NCBI RefSeq assembly: GCF_964355755.1
Contig: NC_092670.1
Coordinates: forward strand, 18,723,201-18,787,200
Reading direction: 5' to 3'
DNA from: Antedon mediterranea
Taxonomy: Eukaryota > Echinodermata > Crinoidea > Comatulida > Antedonidae
DNA: 64,000 nucleotides
Below the pieces are notes generated by a model. It was not told where the DNA came from, ran no database searches, and was given only the letters and a program-made list of their open reading frames with translations. Each line of letters starts with the position of its first letter. Within the stretch, counting starts at the first letter, position 1. Shown one piece after another: positions 36,986 through 49,700 of the stretch. The position numbers were made by a program, and so were the translations under genes.

Positions 36986-38452
36986 TGTAATAGCTCTCAT
37001 AATTGATTAGAAATTGTGGGTCAAAACATTGGTCAATTAACCTTTTGATATTTCTGTTTTTAATGACTTTTATTATTTTCTTTTAGGTATTAATTAATCT
37101 TTATAATCTCTATATATGAAGCTATATTACAGTACAACAATGCTCACATGAACCATGGAGTTATAACTCCATGCATAAACGTACTATCACGTGTTCATGT
37201 GAATGATATGCTACACAATAGGCCCTATCTCCCTGGGAGGAGAAGTGAATTGTTTAAAAACAAACGATTAATCTGCGCGCGCATGCAGTATACACCGTTC
37301 ACTATCGATTGGTGGTCGTTCATTCTTGGTTTACCGTTCAGAAACAAAAGTTTGCTAACATGATACATCATTTGACCATATTGTATTGTTTTTTCGTCAA
37401 TATCTAGGCCTATTTGTAAACTCATTTTCCCGTACGTTAGGCCTACATACAGTATTATTTCGCACAAAAAAATGTTGTATACAAGTGGTAACTGCTGAAA
37501 ATATTAATAATAGGCCTATAGAGCAATGTTCTCTTTGATCGTTCTTGCTGAACACGTTGCTAAGCGGAGAGCAACGCGTTATTCATAGTACGTATAGTAT
37601 TCTGCGGTTAATTTGATTGATAATATTCAGATAACGTTTAATTACAGTTTTATGTAGTTCTACAGCCAACAAATATTGTTAATATTGTTTAACAGCGTGT
37701 TTTATTGACGGGTACTAGAGAATACACAATAGTAGCATGGTGCCATTAATTGTCTACACTGTGAAAGCCTTTCACTGTGCTTTATTGTGTAGTTTGATCA
37801 ATGCTAATTTTTACTTTATTATAAAAAGCAGGTATTGTAAACTATGCTAATAGAATAATTAATCGAGTGTATTGGTAAAAGGAAATGACGAGTACAATGC
37901 TTCTTTACTATTTTCTTATTATCAATAACAATTAACATACGGCAGTACATAACGGCTATCATCAAAATGAGACAGTGATAATGATGGTGCTACGTAATGC
38001 TTGGTATACCCATACCCCAGAGACGCAACACAAGGACATAACGCAACGTAAGCGAGTTGACCAATCACAAACGATGGATTATTTAAACTGTCGCTTGTCA
38101 TTGTTCAACACGCTTGCGCTGCGTTTACGTCTTTGCGTTGCGTCCTAGGTGGAACCAAGCTTAAGCAACGTGCAGCGCGCGTAACAAAGAAATATACGCA
38201 GATACAGACCAAAGACGTGTAAATAAACTGAGCCGTTTCTTTTGGTAGAAAGCATTTCGTCAATGTTGTTTTTAAGAGCAGTTTTCTGCGTTTAATATAA
38301 CAAAAAAGACTTTAAGCGAATGTCTCTACTAAGTTCAAATGTTTACAGTAGTATCAGCAATACAAAATATATAGTCTTAAATCAAATAAGACAATCTATT
38401 ACTCTTTTACTTTTGTGATATGTTTGCATAGTGGATTAGCACTATTACCTAT
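36986..38452. other. Gene-free stretch with a palindromic MITE
   Basis: Apart from the element at 37998-38163, nothing coding was recognised. ORFs at 37148-37363 (+) and 37225-37467 (-) overlap each other and show no domain. Confidence 0.5.
37998..38163. mobile_element. MITE family 2 (GACGCAACGCAAGGACGTAA arms)
   Basis: The left arm TGCTTGGTATACCC...GAGACGCAACACAAGGACAT...CGCAACGTAAGCGAGTTGACCAATCACAA and the right arm TTGTTCAACACGCTTGCGC...TACGTCTTTGCGTTGCGTCC...GGAACCAAGC are inverted copies around a short AT-rich centre. Related pieces occur at 43862-44190. Confidence 0.7.
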
Positions 38453-38590
38453 TAAGCTCTGTCTACACTATCAAACTAGTTTATGAGTGCCCAAATATGG
38501 TAGTGATATGCCCAAATATTTATGGTATTGATATTATCTCATCATATATATTTTTTGTCACATAAATTTGAGAGTAGTGTAGACAGAGCT
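38453..38590. mobile_element. MITE family 1 copy
   Basis: TAAGCTCTGTCTACACTATC at the left and GTAGTGTAGACAGAGCTACA at the right are terminal inverted repeats. The internal CCAAATATGGTAGTGATATG matches the family. It lies just beyond the end of the minus-strand peptide gene. Confidence 0.8.
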
Positions 38591-38715
38591 ACAGAAAAAG
38601 TTTACTTTTAAGGTGTTCTTTACAGCATTTTAGCTAATCTATAAGTAAGTTTAAAATTGTCTATATATCAAATTATTATCGAAAAAGAAAAAGAAAATTG
38701 TTAACATTTATACAT

Positions 38716-41700
38716 TTATAATATTGAATATATGTCGTGATCTTTGTCGTCTTGATTGGTTTTTGCTAAGTTTTGCAAGGATATCCTCAATAAACGGGCA
38801 ATCGCAGCAATCTGAAAAAACATTATGAGGAAATTAATATTGTTGGATCCGAAATTAATTAATGAAAAATTATGAAGACCGCCAAACGGTATCGGTATCA
38901 GTGTCGTTTGATCCATCACTAATATTAGAATTAAAAACAACACCACAATAAACAACTATACCATACTATACTATAATACTATACTATAAAATCGATTATT
39001 AATTTGTTTGTGTGTGATACTGCATCAGTTAATAATCAACGGAGATGAGTTTTCAGGAAAAAAATGATTTTGATATATTTAAAGATGTATTGTCCACCAA
39101 AAACATAAAAAATGAAGATTAATTAAAGACGACTTTGTATAGGTTATTTTGTAAATTAAATTAATCACTTTTGTAAAAAAAAGGAAAAAAAATGTTTTCA
39201 CTTATAAAATGACAAAATAAATAGTTAAATTCAATCAAAAACCCACATGGCTGGCAGCCAATATTTTTTGGCTTTTAAATTACAGTTTCTTCAGGTAAAT
39301 ATATTACAATAACATTATCTAATAAAATATGAATTTGTGTAATTTTACTAGATAGCTTTTATTGAACCAAAATATCATTAGCAAAAAATCAACATCTTTT
39401 TCTGGCATGTAACATCTCATAACTATAAGCTATCAAAATATTGTTCTCATATATTCTCAATAAAATAAATATAATATTTATTGAGTTACGAATAATAATA
39501 GGTTTGAGATATGAAATGATGGCCATTTTGGACGCAGTAAATTTGCAACGGTACACCTGAATTATTTTTCTTAAGGGTGTAGGCTAACAAAAACAACTTG
39601 GTGTGCCAAGGTGTGTAGAGAGGTGGCAATGGGCGTTCTCTAAACAAGTACTTGGATCTCCTTTTATAACTATTTGTGCATATTTTATGCTAGCTCACAA
39701 AGACTTTTCTATAGGCAAACAACATCAGTTTCATTTAAGCACTGCTTAATCTTGACTTAAGAAAACAGAAAAACTGCTGGTATAAGCATGAAATTACTTA
39801 GGGGTTCAAGAATAAATACATTAGTACGTGTTCCTTTCTTTTAAAAATTATATTGTAAACCTGAAAAAATTAATTTTTTCTAATTTTTGTTGTTGTATAT
39901 GCCATTTTAAATTTCCATAATAGTTATTCACTTTGACCAAAAATTGGATTTGAAAAAATTATTTACCTGAAAAACTGTAATTTAAAGCACAAAATAGTCA
40001 AATTTGCCGCAAGCCAATGAGTTTTTGTTTGAAATTATTAACTGTTTGTTTTGTCTTTTTGTAAGTGAAAACTTTTTTTATCCTGCAGAAATTATTAACT
40101 TTATTAAAACTACAAATAGCATATTCAAAATCAGATTTTATAAATCTTCATTTTTCATGTTTTTGGGAAACAATACATTTTAAAGTAAAGTTTGCTTTTA
40201 CCTCGCCTGAGATTTTATCTTTCTCTCTTTTATTCTCTGTCGCGACATACATTTCTTTCCTTTTTGTAGCTGTTTTTTCACTACTAAGAATTTTAATACA
40301 TTCCGAACGGCAAAATTTTTTGCTGTACTTCCTTAACTTACATTCTCTAAAGCAATGTTGTCCTGAAGTGACTGGTGAAAAAAGAAACAAATTTAATTAT
40401 ACATTCATTATTAGGCTTTAACTTTATATAAAACTTATTTTAACGTATTTAAAAAATAGTAAGTAATTACAAAAAATAAAGATTCATTGTTTATAATATA
40501 AGATCACATTCATATATAAATAAATCACTACAAAACGACGAACAAAACATAGACGGGAAAACATTCTGAAATTAAGATTTCAAAAATATGAAAAGAAAAA
40601 AATAATGTACCAAAATTAATAACAGCAACAAGACTGAGCATGGAGGAAAGTATCCTTATAATATTCATATACAGGTTGTTGTAACAACAGGTGAATATTA
40701 TAAAAACACACAACGAAATTCTGCTTTGCAATATTATGTCTTTTCGACGAATAAGCAAAGAACAAGTAGAACTATCATCATTTGTCACGCATATTTTCTG
40801 ATTTTAATTATAATCTGTTAAGACGTTTGACGATTAATTAATATTTACTATAGCCATAAATAACAACAATTCACGTACAGTACATAAAGCTTTCAAGAAA
40901 GCCATGCAGTCTAAATAGGACGCCGTGGAATTACAACAGTATAGCATTTGCCATTAAACAAAAGGTATATAAGCATTAAATAGTCCCTTGGAAATTTTCA
41001 ACCAGAATTTTATCTGAATTAAATGAAAAACATTACATACATAAAGTGGTATAATGGTAGGATATCTAACATACAAAGTAGAAGATTCCGAGTTCGATTC
41101 TCGCTTTAGTTAATGTAACGCTTGGCGCTCGTTTAATAACTAAGAGTCATGTTCAGTATTATTATTATTTTTAAAATAAAATGTTAACATTTCTTATACA
41201 CATAAAAATACAAATATTACAAAAGAGTTATTAACTAAATCCACTCATGTCCCCCATTTCCGTTATTTGGCTCGGGCGGGCAATCAAACAACTCTAAAGA
41301 ATTGACCATGAGAAGCGCCAACGTAACGTTTATGAATGATTAAAATGATTTAAAAAATGCTTGAATAACATCATTATTTTCAATATCAATTTTCTGTACC
41401 GTATTATAGAGAATATGGTCAAATAATATATACAATATTATAACAATCTTTCATCTCATGAAATTATTTTTACCATCTGCACTCGTAAACATTGCGTACT
41501 AGTTAAACACACATATAATGTTGTTATAGCCTATATTCAGAATTATTTACCATGATCTTGTCAAATTCATCGTAAATAATGTGTCGAAGTTATAGAAGCC
41601 ATGCTTACGCTCGACATGCGACCATGCAATATAAACACAAAAACAAACAATAATGATGTATTCGTACTAAAACTTGAAAAACGCTGTAGAATATCACAAG

Positions 41701-42116
41701 CAATTTGCCCCTTTGGGCCACTATTTGTAATAGATTTTTGATAGAATAAATAAAGTGAATAATAATTTTTAACAATAGAATAATTCGACAAAACTGATTA
41801 TCAGATCAGTGGTAATATACAATCTACTATTTTACACATTTAATTAATTTATACATTTATTAAATTCTTATAGCTTCTTACAGTTTGTCATGTGAACAGT
41901 TATTGATTATATACAAATGCAAAGTTCAACCTTACTAATTGATTAACAGATTCTAAACTATCTATTTCGACATCAATGTTATTCCAAAGACTTTTCTTTT
42001 TCACGAGTTCTTAATAAAATTAGAAACAGTTTCCTAACGAAATAAAATCACTCACCCTGACAGCATGCTAACAGAAAAATTAGCAACAGACAAATAACAA
42101 AAGCAGACGCCATCAT
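38716..42116 (-). CDS. Putative secreted cysteine-rich peptide precursor A (105 aa)
   Basis: I do not recognise this gene. Three exons read on the minus strand, 42116-42056, 40362-40202 and 38811-38716 (TAA), join with phases 1 and 0 and good borders (CAGG/GTGAGT, TTCAG/GA, GAG/GTAAAA, TTTTTTCAG/ATT). The product starts with a signal peptide (MMASAFVICLLLIFLLACCQ). A basic segment follows with four cysteines spaced C-x3-C-x9-C-x3-C (residues 24, 28, 38, 42), a dibasic TKRK, a Lys/Glu-rich stretch, and a C-terminal amphipathic helix (IAAIARLLRISLQ) with an acidic end. C-x3-C...C-x3-C is the spacing of disulfide-stapled helical hairpins, used by several antimicrobial and signalling peptides; that fold is an inference. 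A further exon inside the 1.39-kb second intron cannot be excluded. A TATA-like element lies about 65 bp upstream of the ATG. Confidence 0.6.
39077..39260. repeat. Dispersed repeat copy 2 (AAAGATGTATTGTCC family)
   Basis: It shares AAAGATGTATTGTCC, TTTTCACTTATAA and AGTTAAATTCAA in order with 33985-34180. It lies in the second intron of peptide gene A. Confidence 0.6.
41045..41170 (+). mobile_element. Possible tRNA-headed SINE fragment with ATT tail
   Basis: GTGGTATAATGGTAGGATAT resembles a pol III A box and GAGTTCGATTCTC a B box with a perfect T arm, but the anticodon stem is poor. An (ATT)n run follows at about 41158-41170. It looks like a degenerate SINE head rather than a tRNA gene and lies in the first intron of peptide gene A. 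Confidence 0.35.
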
Positions 42117-42178
42117 TTAGAGATTTTAAGGAAATGCGATAAGTTAAAAAGCTACCGTCCAAAACATCCACCACCAAC

Positions 42179-42191
42179 GCTTATAAAACGA
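42179..42191 (-). promoter_or_regulatory. TATA-like element of peptide gene A
   Basis: On the minus strand CGTTTTATAAGCG lies 63-75 bases upstream of the ATG at 42116, a spacing that would give a 5' UTR of roughly 30-45 bases. No other promoter element was recognised. Confidence 0.35.
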
Positions 42192-43861
42192 GCAAATGGA
42201 GCATGCGCACCTCTCTGCCTAGTAACCAGTTTGTAAGATAATAAATATATCATATGTAATTTGAAGTAGAGAAATAATATTAAGATAGGTCATAGATACT
42301 TTATTGACTAACTTTAATAATATATTACAAAGCTTTCTGCAAAAGACTATACCGGCTTTGTGGTACGCTCAATGCCATATCAATCAAAGTTGTGTATTGT
42401 GGTTTTTGTTTGGACAGCCGATACATTAATTTTATAAAGATTAACATTTAATTTATATCGTACACTTTCTCTATTAGACTTTTAATAATTGCATTGCGCA
42501 AGGTTCGTGCGTGCCTTTAATTTCCAATAGATTTCTGATTTCATAACAAAAATTGCTGTTATGAAAAGTGCGCGACTGTTATTATATTGTTTGAAGGTTT
42601 GCATGGCGAAATCAGATGTTGATATAAAGTTTGCGGTAGGCCTACACCACGTATATTAGTTCTGAAAAGACCTTTTGACTGTTATTAATTATTTTCATTC
42701 ACAAAATTCACGCGTTTATTATTCGGAATGTACCTATAATACACCCACTGCATTGCAGTATGTCAGCCAATACACGCACGTAGTAGGCCTAGTGTTTTTG
42801 ATATTGCACCTCGGTGCTACCGAGATTCGACAGCGATGCTCATGAAACAAAACAAAACAAAATTTCGCTTAAATATTGCCAAATATGAGGTGGCAAGGTC
42901 AATTTGAATGAAGTACTCAAAACCTTGAACATGTTGATTATTAAAATCAGACAATGTACATTTTTATGTTATTTGTATTGATGAAACCCTATAAACGTAA
43001 TTTCTATTGAATTTTGTTACCATTGTCGACATGAACACGATTTACAATTAAATCATTATTCAGCGTGTTTTTTTACATCCACTTCGTAACGTGGTGAAGC
43101 CGTATGAATAGGATAAGAAATAAAATACAAAGCAGGTTGAATATATTTCTTCTGTCGTCGTTAGATTAACAACATACAGGTCTGTAATAAATATTGCAAA
43201 ATGATCAGAAAAAATATCCGACTTGGAACGTTTTATGTAGGCCTATGCCTACTATATGGACAAAAAGTATCTTGAATTACATCGAGTGTCCAACTACATC
43301 GAAATCAATGCGTCATTGATTTCGCAATAAATATTTTAGGCCTACACATTTTGTCCAATTGTGGGTAAGCGCGCCTACATCTGCTCATAAACTTCATATA
43401 AAATAATTATTAATTGTTGTCACCCGTGTGCTTATAAGTATATTTTCAATACCTCAATTTAAAAAAAAAATGTGTTTATTTCGAATCTAGTCAAGATTGC
43501 ACGAAAACAAAATGAAAAGTTAAAAACTCGACCCAATTATTTTGGTAATTCTAGACAGTTTTCCTTAGGTGTCTTAAGTGCTATAATCACGTCAATTTTC
43601 AGTATTAAAATTGAATCTGTATTACGTTTATACCATAACCGACATGTTGTAAAGTAAAACTTCAGGATTAGACACATACCGAAAGCAACATAGTATATCT
43701 TTCTAGAGGGGATACAAGACTGAATACCAGGCCCACTTATAACCTTCTGCGCATGTCCATACCTATGCCTGACGTCACGGTATAAGAACATAAACTAAAA
43801 TTATGAAACAAATGAAAAAATGTAATCTAACGATGACTTGCTTATTTACTTGGTTACCTAC

Positions 43862-44190
43862 TAGCGACGCAACGTAACGCAACCTACGCAACGTAAGAAA
43901 ATGCCATTTCAATCACTGTGTTTGCCCCCGCCTGCGTAGGAAGCGATTTTTGCAGAACTGTTGGGTCGTCGGGGCCCACTTGTAATTACGCAATACATCA
44001 CTAGCTTTTCGTCAATACGTCGCTGCGTAAAGCTTGGTTCCCACTAGAATGTAACGCAAGGACGTAAACGCAACGCAAGCGTTTTAACCAATCACAAGCG
44101 ATGGCTTATTCGCTTGTGATTGCTAACTGTCTATACTGGACAGGTACGTACGTTGACGCAACGCAAGCGAGTTGACCAATGACAAGCGAC
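43862..44190. mobile_element. MITE family 2 cluster
   Basis: Repeated ACGCAACGTAACGCAACC, GTAACGCAAGGACGTAAACG, CGCAACGCAAGCG and GACCAATGACAAGCGA words occur in both orientations with AAGCTTGGTTCCCACTAG, matching the arms of the element at 37998-38163. At least two nested or truncated copies are present. Confidence 0.6.
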
Positions 44191-44233
44191 TGTTGTCTCT
44201 TTTGGAAACCAATGAGCCTCGAGAAGAAAGCCT

Positions 44234-44400
<167 letters not shown>

Positions 44401-46615
44401 ATATATATATATAATATATATGAGTATTACTAACACTTGCACTGATGAATGTGTTGCCCCAAAGTTCTGCTAATTTTTCTGGCTCTTTACATTATCGTTT
44501 TGATTTAACATTTTGCTTTTTTATTTTGTATCTCCATTGACTTCCAGCCATACCCGTTTTTCAGTTTCTTTTCGAATTATAATAGTAGTCCTACTGTTAT
44601 AAACACTCTAGAATTATACATTCTAGTCTGGACCTTTTTACATACTTCTAGAATGGAATTTTATGTTTTTCTGTAATGAATTGATATCCACTTTTGAAAG
44701 TGTTAGGTAAAAGACAGATATTAGTAGCCTAATGTGTATAATGGTTGGTTGGCGCCCTCTCTTTCGAGTGGTTGTAATACTTTTTATATCAGAATACGTA
44801 TAACCACCATTAGCGAAATATACAAAAGTCGAATGATGCCGATATGTCGAATGTGAAGGAGGACCTCATCAGCCGAATTCGAGATGATACTATACAAGTT
44901 TTTATTTAGACAAAATAACGACTATAAATGTATCTAGTGTATATAAATGTATCTGCATAAAATGGAGGTATAAAATAAGTACGGTGTTTTATACCTCCTC
45001 CATGGTAATACACAGCGTTACACACATGTCACATGTGGTATCAATAAACAACCATACCAATATCATAATGATACGTGTGTAGATATAGTTCCAAGAAACG
45101 GGTGTGAGTGTGATAAACATATTCGAGTACACGCGGGCCACAGTGCGGTGTTCGATATATTAAAGTTTAATAACAATTTTGATAGATAATTCATTAGATT
45201 TATAGGCCCATTCATAATTTGTTATTGAATTTTATAGATGATTATAAATACCAGATATATATTATATAAATAGAGATTCGTTTTAGAATATTTACATAGA
45301 GCTCAATCACGTCTTTTCATCCACTTGAATACTCTGAAACAAAATATTTGCCCTTTGATTGAAAATAATTAAAACATTTCATAGAAATTCTGATTGATTA
45401 TCAAATTCGCTTACGAATATATGTTATTTGATCTGAGTGGTATATTTACGTTACCGGTGGAATTTTCTGCCTAATACTATTTACAATATTTTATTTTTAT
45501 TAATAAAGTGTACGGAATGTAATTTAGTTAGAAATACATCACGATGCGTTCAAATAGACCAGCAATTCGAAATTAATAGTGACGTCCTACGCCGGAAGAA
45601 AACACGTATGTGAATGATTGTTTATTAAAAATCATGTAAGAAGAAAAAGTCGTCAATAAATGATTGCCGTAGTAAACTTCAAGTGATATACCAATTAAGA
45701 ATAAACCACAATTAGTTTGAACCAATAATACATTAATGAATATTATAACCACAACCTTCTTATACAATTTAAATATTAACATAGGCCACAAACTGTCTTT
45801 CCTTGTTTGATATGTCAATTTCACTCTAAACTATTTATTTTGTCAGTGTTGGCGCACCATATCACAAACTATTTTGAATTTATTTGCGTGGTGCGTGGTG
45901 TGAAGAACCGGCATTGTTTCTGCTTTTTTTCTATTTATTTAATATAATTTCATTAGTATTGTAAAGGGGTGCTGGGGGCGGAGGAGCCGGCGGGGGATTA
46001 TTCGTTTTGCTCACGTCCGTTAGGCCCACTAACTATGCTAATCGAACCTGGATGATAAGCTACCGTAAAATCTCGAAAAGATTGTTGATTGTTGAGATAA
46101 TTAAAAAAGTATTGATACCGTACGATGCCACTATCTTACATTTCTATTCCTTTGACATTAAAAAATCAGTCCATCTAAAAAATAAGTCCATCTCGAAAAG
46201 AACCTACGTTTTACGATATTAAAATAACTTAGCATCGTAATCACGAGACATAATTACTGTTAACTTTATATTTCCGTTCATATTTATATTATTGATATAG
46301 TCAATATACCGGTGACGATCGATCAATAACTACTAGACCTACAACGCACACAGCCATATCCCCCAACAATTATATTCCGGCAAACAATACCTTTAGTGTT
46401 CAAATAGTCATGCTTTTTATAAAAGAAAAAAAGACCATAACAACCACTTTATTAATTAGTATAGGTAATGAGTTATGTTACAAAGAACAACGAAATATAA
46501 TTACTATTTGTACAACGACGCATGTGTCTCGTTTCCCGCCTCCTCGCCAAAGTGAAATCTCTCAAGCACTAAAATAAAATAAAAACCGGCGCATCCGGCG
46601 CTACACGGAACGTTG

Positions 46616-46628
46616 ATTGGATAAAATA
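46616..46628 (+). promoter_or_regulatory. Possible promoter elements of peptide gene B
   Basis: An inverted CCAAT box (ATTGG) runs directly into ATAAAATA about 145 bases before the ATG. The sequence just left is unusually CpG-rich (CCGGCGCATCCGGCGC). Suggestive only. Confidence 0.25.
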
Positions 46629-46769
46629 GCATTAAAAGTTCTGATCAAACAATTGAGTTAATATATGTTTTGATATAAGAGAAGTCAACGATATATTCGA
46701 TGCACTTGCTGAGTACGGTAGTAACTCAGATATTTTTCTTTCGTGGATATCGTGTAATTTTCTTGTGAG

Positions 46770-49700
46770 ATGTTTAAAGATTTATACATAGTCGTTGCCT
46801 TATTCGCTATCTTACCGTTAATAGCAATAGCAGAATCAAAATCAAGTAAGTTATTACTTAAGTTATTACTTACTTTATTCAAAGTTTTTACATAAGCTGC
46901 TAGGGGCCTATTAATTTACGATGCACGCCGAGCGCACAAACGCGTAATAGTTGGTCTAATGGAAACGGGACCTTGAATTTAATTTATTACGATTTGTTCA
47001 AAGCTCCCATTCAGTTATCTATTGAAAGTATAGTTGTATGTACATCTCTGAGGATGGAAGACCTGGTTGTCACGCAAGTGCGAATGAGGGACACAGTATC
47101 AACATATTTTGTAGGCTCCTATTTTAAAAGTGTAGGCCCACCCTAGGATATGCCTAAAGTCATCTTTGGAATTATGTATTTGCTATTCTATACACTAGAT
47201 CTATATAAATCAATTGGCTGGGATAAGCTCAAAGCTTTTAACACAAGTTACATGATCCATGCAGCATTATATTACGATACGAGTAAAGTATCACTATTTT
47301 GTAGAAATCATAACGGATAATGATGGACAATTACCAAATGGTTGAGTAAAATATAAGTAGATATTCTATAGGGTATCTTCTACCAGGATACAATAACCAC
47401 ATATTTGTGGTTATTGTTTTAGAGTGGGTTGAGTCCCTTAGTGAAGAAAACAGAACAGGAGGCACACTGAACCAATAAATTACACAATTTTGGGAATACA
47501 CAATTATCACAATTTTATTTGTAATTTAAAATTTCATAAAAATATAGGAATAAATGTCTTATTATCTTTTAATAATAGAAATTAATAAAGGCATAATGCT
47601 TTATTCACCGAACTGTTTACGATCGAACGTCTACCTCACGGTGGTCGGGTTGCCGAACATTACCGAGTCTGGAGAAAAATTATGAAAAATGGGTATAGTG
47701 TAGTAGAATAGAATCCGGCCTCCTCTGTCTGACCGTAGCTTTACTTTATGGTGACATTATACACTGAACTGACATAGGCCTAATTAACCTTTAGTATAAA
47801 CACATGATTGTGTACATAACTTGCTACCTGCCATATTATATTAAAATCAATATAATTTATAATAGACGGTCATAAACACGGCTTATATTGTTGTTCATTT
47901 CTAGGAAAAAAGATGTATGCCAACATTGTCTAATAAGTAAAAAATATTCTTACATTTTGTCTGTAAAGTATAAAATCAATATAATAATATCTATGTAATA
48001 AAATATAATAAATAAACCAAATATAAATATGTAAATTTAGGCTATCGATATTTATTTTCTCTCTTTTAATTTTAACACCACCTTGAATATGAAAGATACA
48101 AAATAAAAATATCTAACAAATAAAATACTAAATGCACAAATTATGCCTAATTATGTAAATAAGCTGTCAACAAACAGCCAATTTTCAACAAAATTTTCAC
48201 CAAAAGTGTGAAATAATTATTCAAATCGAAGCAAAAAATACTGAAAAAAAACCCCAATGCTGCGACAAAATAATAAATACATAATCTCATAAAAATGTAA
48301 AACTTTAAAAGACTCTAAAAATACAGTAATACAGAAAAAATGTAAATTGAGGCAATTAAGGAGTTTGTTTGAAGTTCCGAATTGCAATAACTTACTGATA
48401 AAAGAACACTTATTAGCAAAACTGCCATCGGCCATAATCATCTTGGTAATTTATTGGAAAATAATTGTTGTGCAACGGTAGCCTTAAGCCTCAGGAATTT
48501 ATCTATTATTTTGATATTATCTGTTAGCCATTATTGAAATTGACAGCGAGTTCAAGTGTGTTCACAAGTAATGTTTTGTAAAGTATATTATGTTGAGAAG
48601 AAATAGATTGAAAATTATTTATTAATTAAAGCATTTATTTTGTAACAAATTAGGATTTACCACCGACCACGAATGGGTCGACATCCTCATGTTATGTCAT
48701 TAAACATTATACATCTATTAAGTTAAAGTTTGTGGTGTTAATGAGGAGAATAATTATGGATAACAGGGAAATGGTACCATGAATGACATCCGGGGAATCT
48801 GGATATAATCCATGTGGCACAGGTACCTGAATATCTGGCATGGGTCGCGAGGACGAAGTGCACGGATAAAACGAATATGATGTCGTCATATATTATATAA
48901 AGAAAGTGGGGGAGGGGAGGGTAATAAATGAATAGGCCTATGTGGATGCTCTCCCCAAACGAGAGAGGGATAAAGAGAAATTGCCCACTTTGGTCATAAG
49001 AATAACAAATTCTCTGTGCTTAAAGGAATAGAAAGACAACATGAAGGCAAGAGTTTGATGATAATCTGCTATTAATGATAAATGCCAAGTTATTTGGACT
49101 TCCTCATTAAATTGGAAATTTCGTAAGCTTATTACCTTTAGAATTGAAATTAATGTTTCTTAAAACAAGAACAGAATTCTAATGTGGTGTGTCCCAATTG
49201 ACACGTGTCAACTGCGTGAAATGACGTAATTTGACATGAAAAGCCATTATTCAGCAAAACGAAAGAATCAATATCGTGAACTACATGCTATAGTGATGTG
49301 AAGACAATGAGACTCGTAGAGATTGATGAGGACTGACGGTCAAACCGACATCCCGTCATATAGTTTACATTCTATAGGTTATTTAAAGAAAAGCATTGGT
49401 ACAAAGACCGTTATTATTAGTAAGACGGACAATTAAAACCTTTCATTCATGTCGTACAATGTGATTCGTGATTGATCAGGACTTACGGACGAACCGACAG
49501 TCACAATGTCATAGGCCTAATGCGTCCAGTTCTAACTGTGGTACAAATTAAAGTAAGCTTGTGATTTGTGAAGACATGTCAAATTTACCAAAATAATCAA
49601 TTGCTGTATTCTACTTAGGAGGAGAATTTTACATATTACTTATTCTGACTAAAATAAAACATTCTTTGTCTACATTTATGGTAAAGCCCCGCATCTAAAA

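Noticed and set aside
41045-41125. tRNA-Gly-like gene
   Set aside because: Boxes and T arm are present but the anticodon stem does not pair well and a simple repeat tail follows. Listed only as a possible SINE fragment.
45573-45824. Minus-strand ORF with a hydrophobic segment, considered as a third secreted peptide gene
   Set aside because: The hydrophobic stretch is not followed by a cysteine framework, a suitable donor or a matching second exon.
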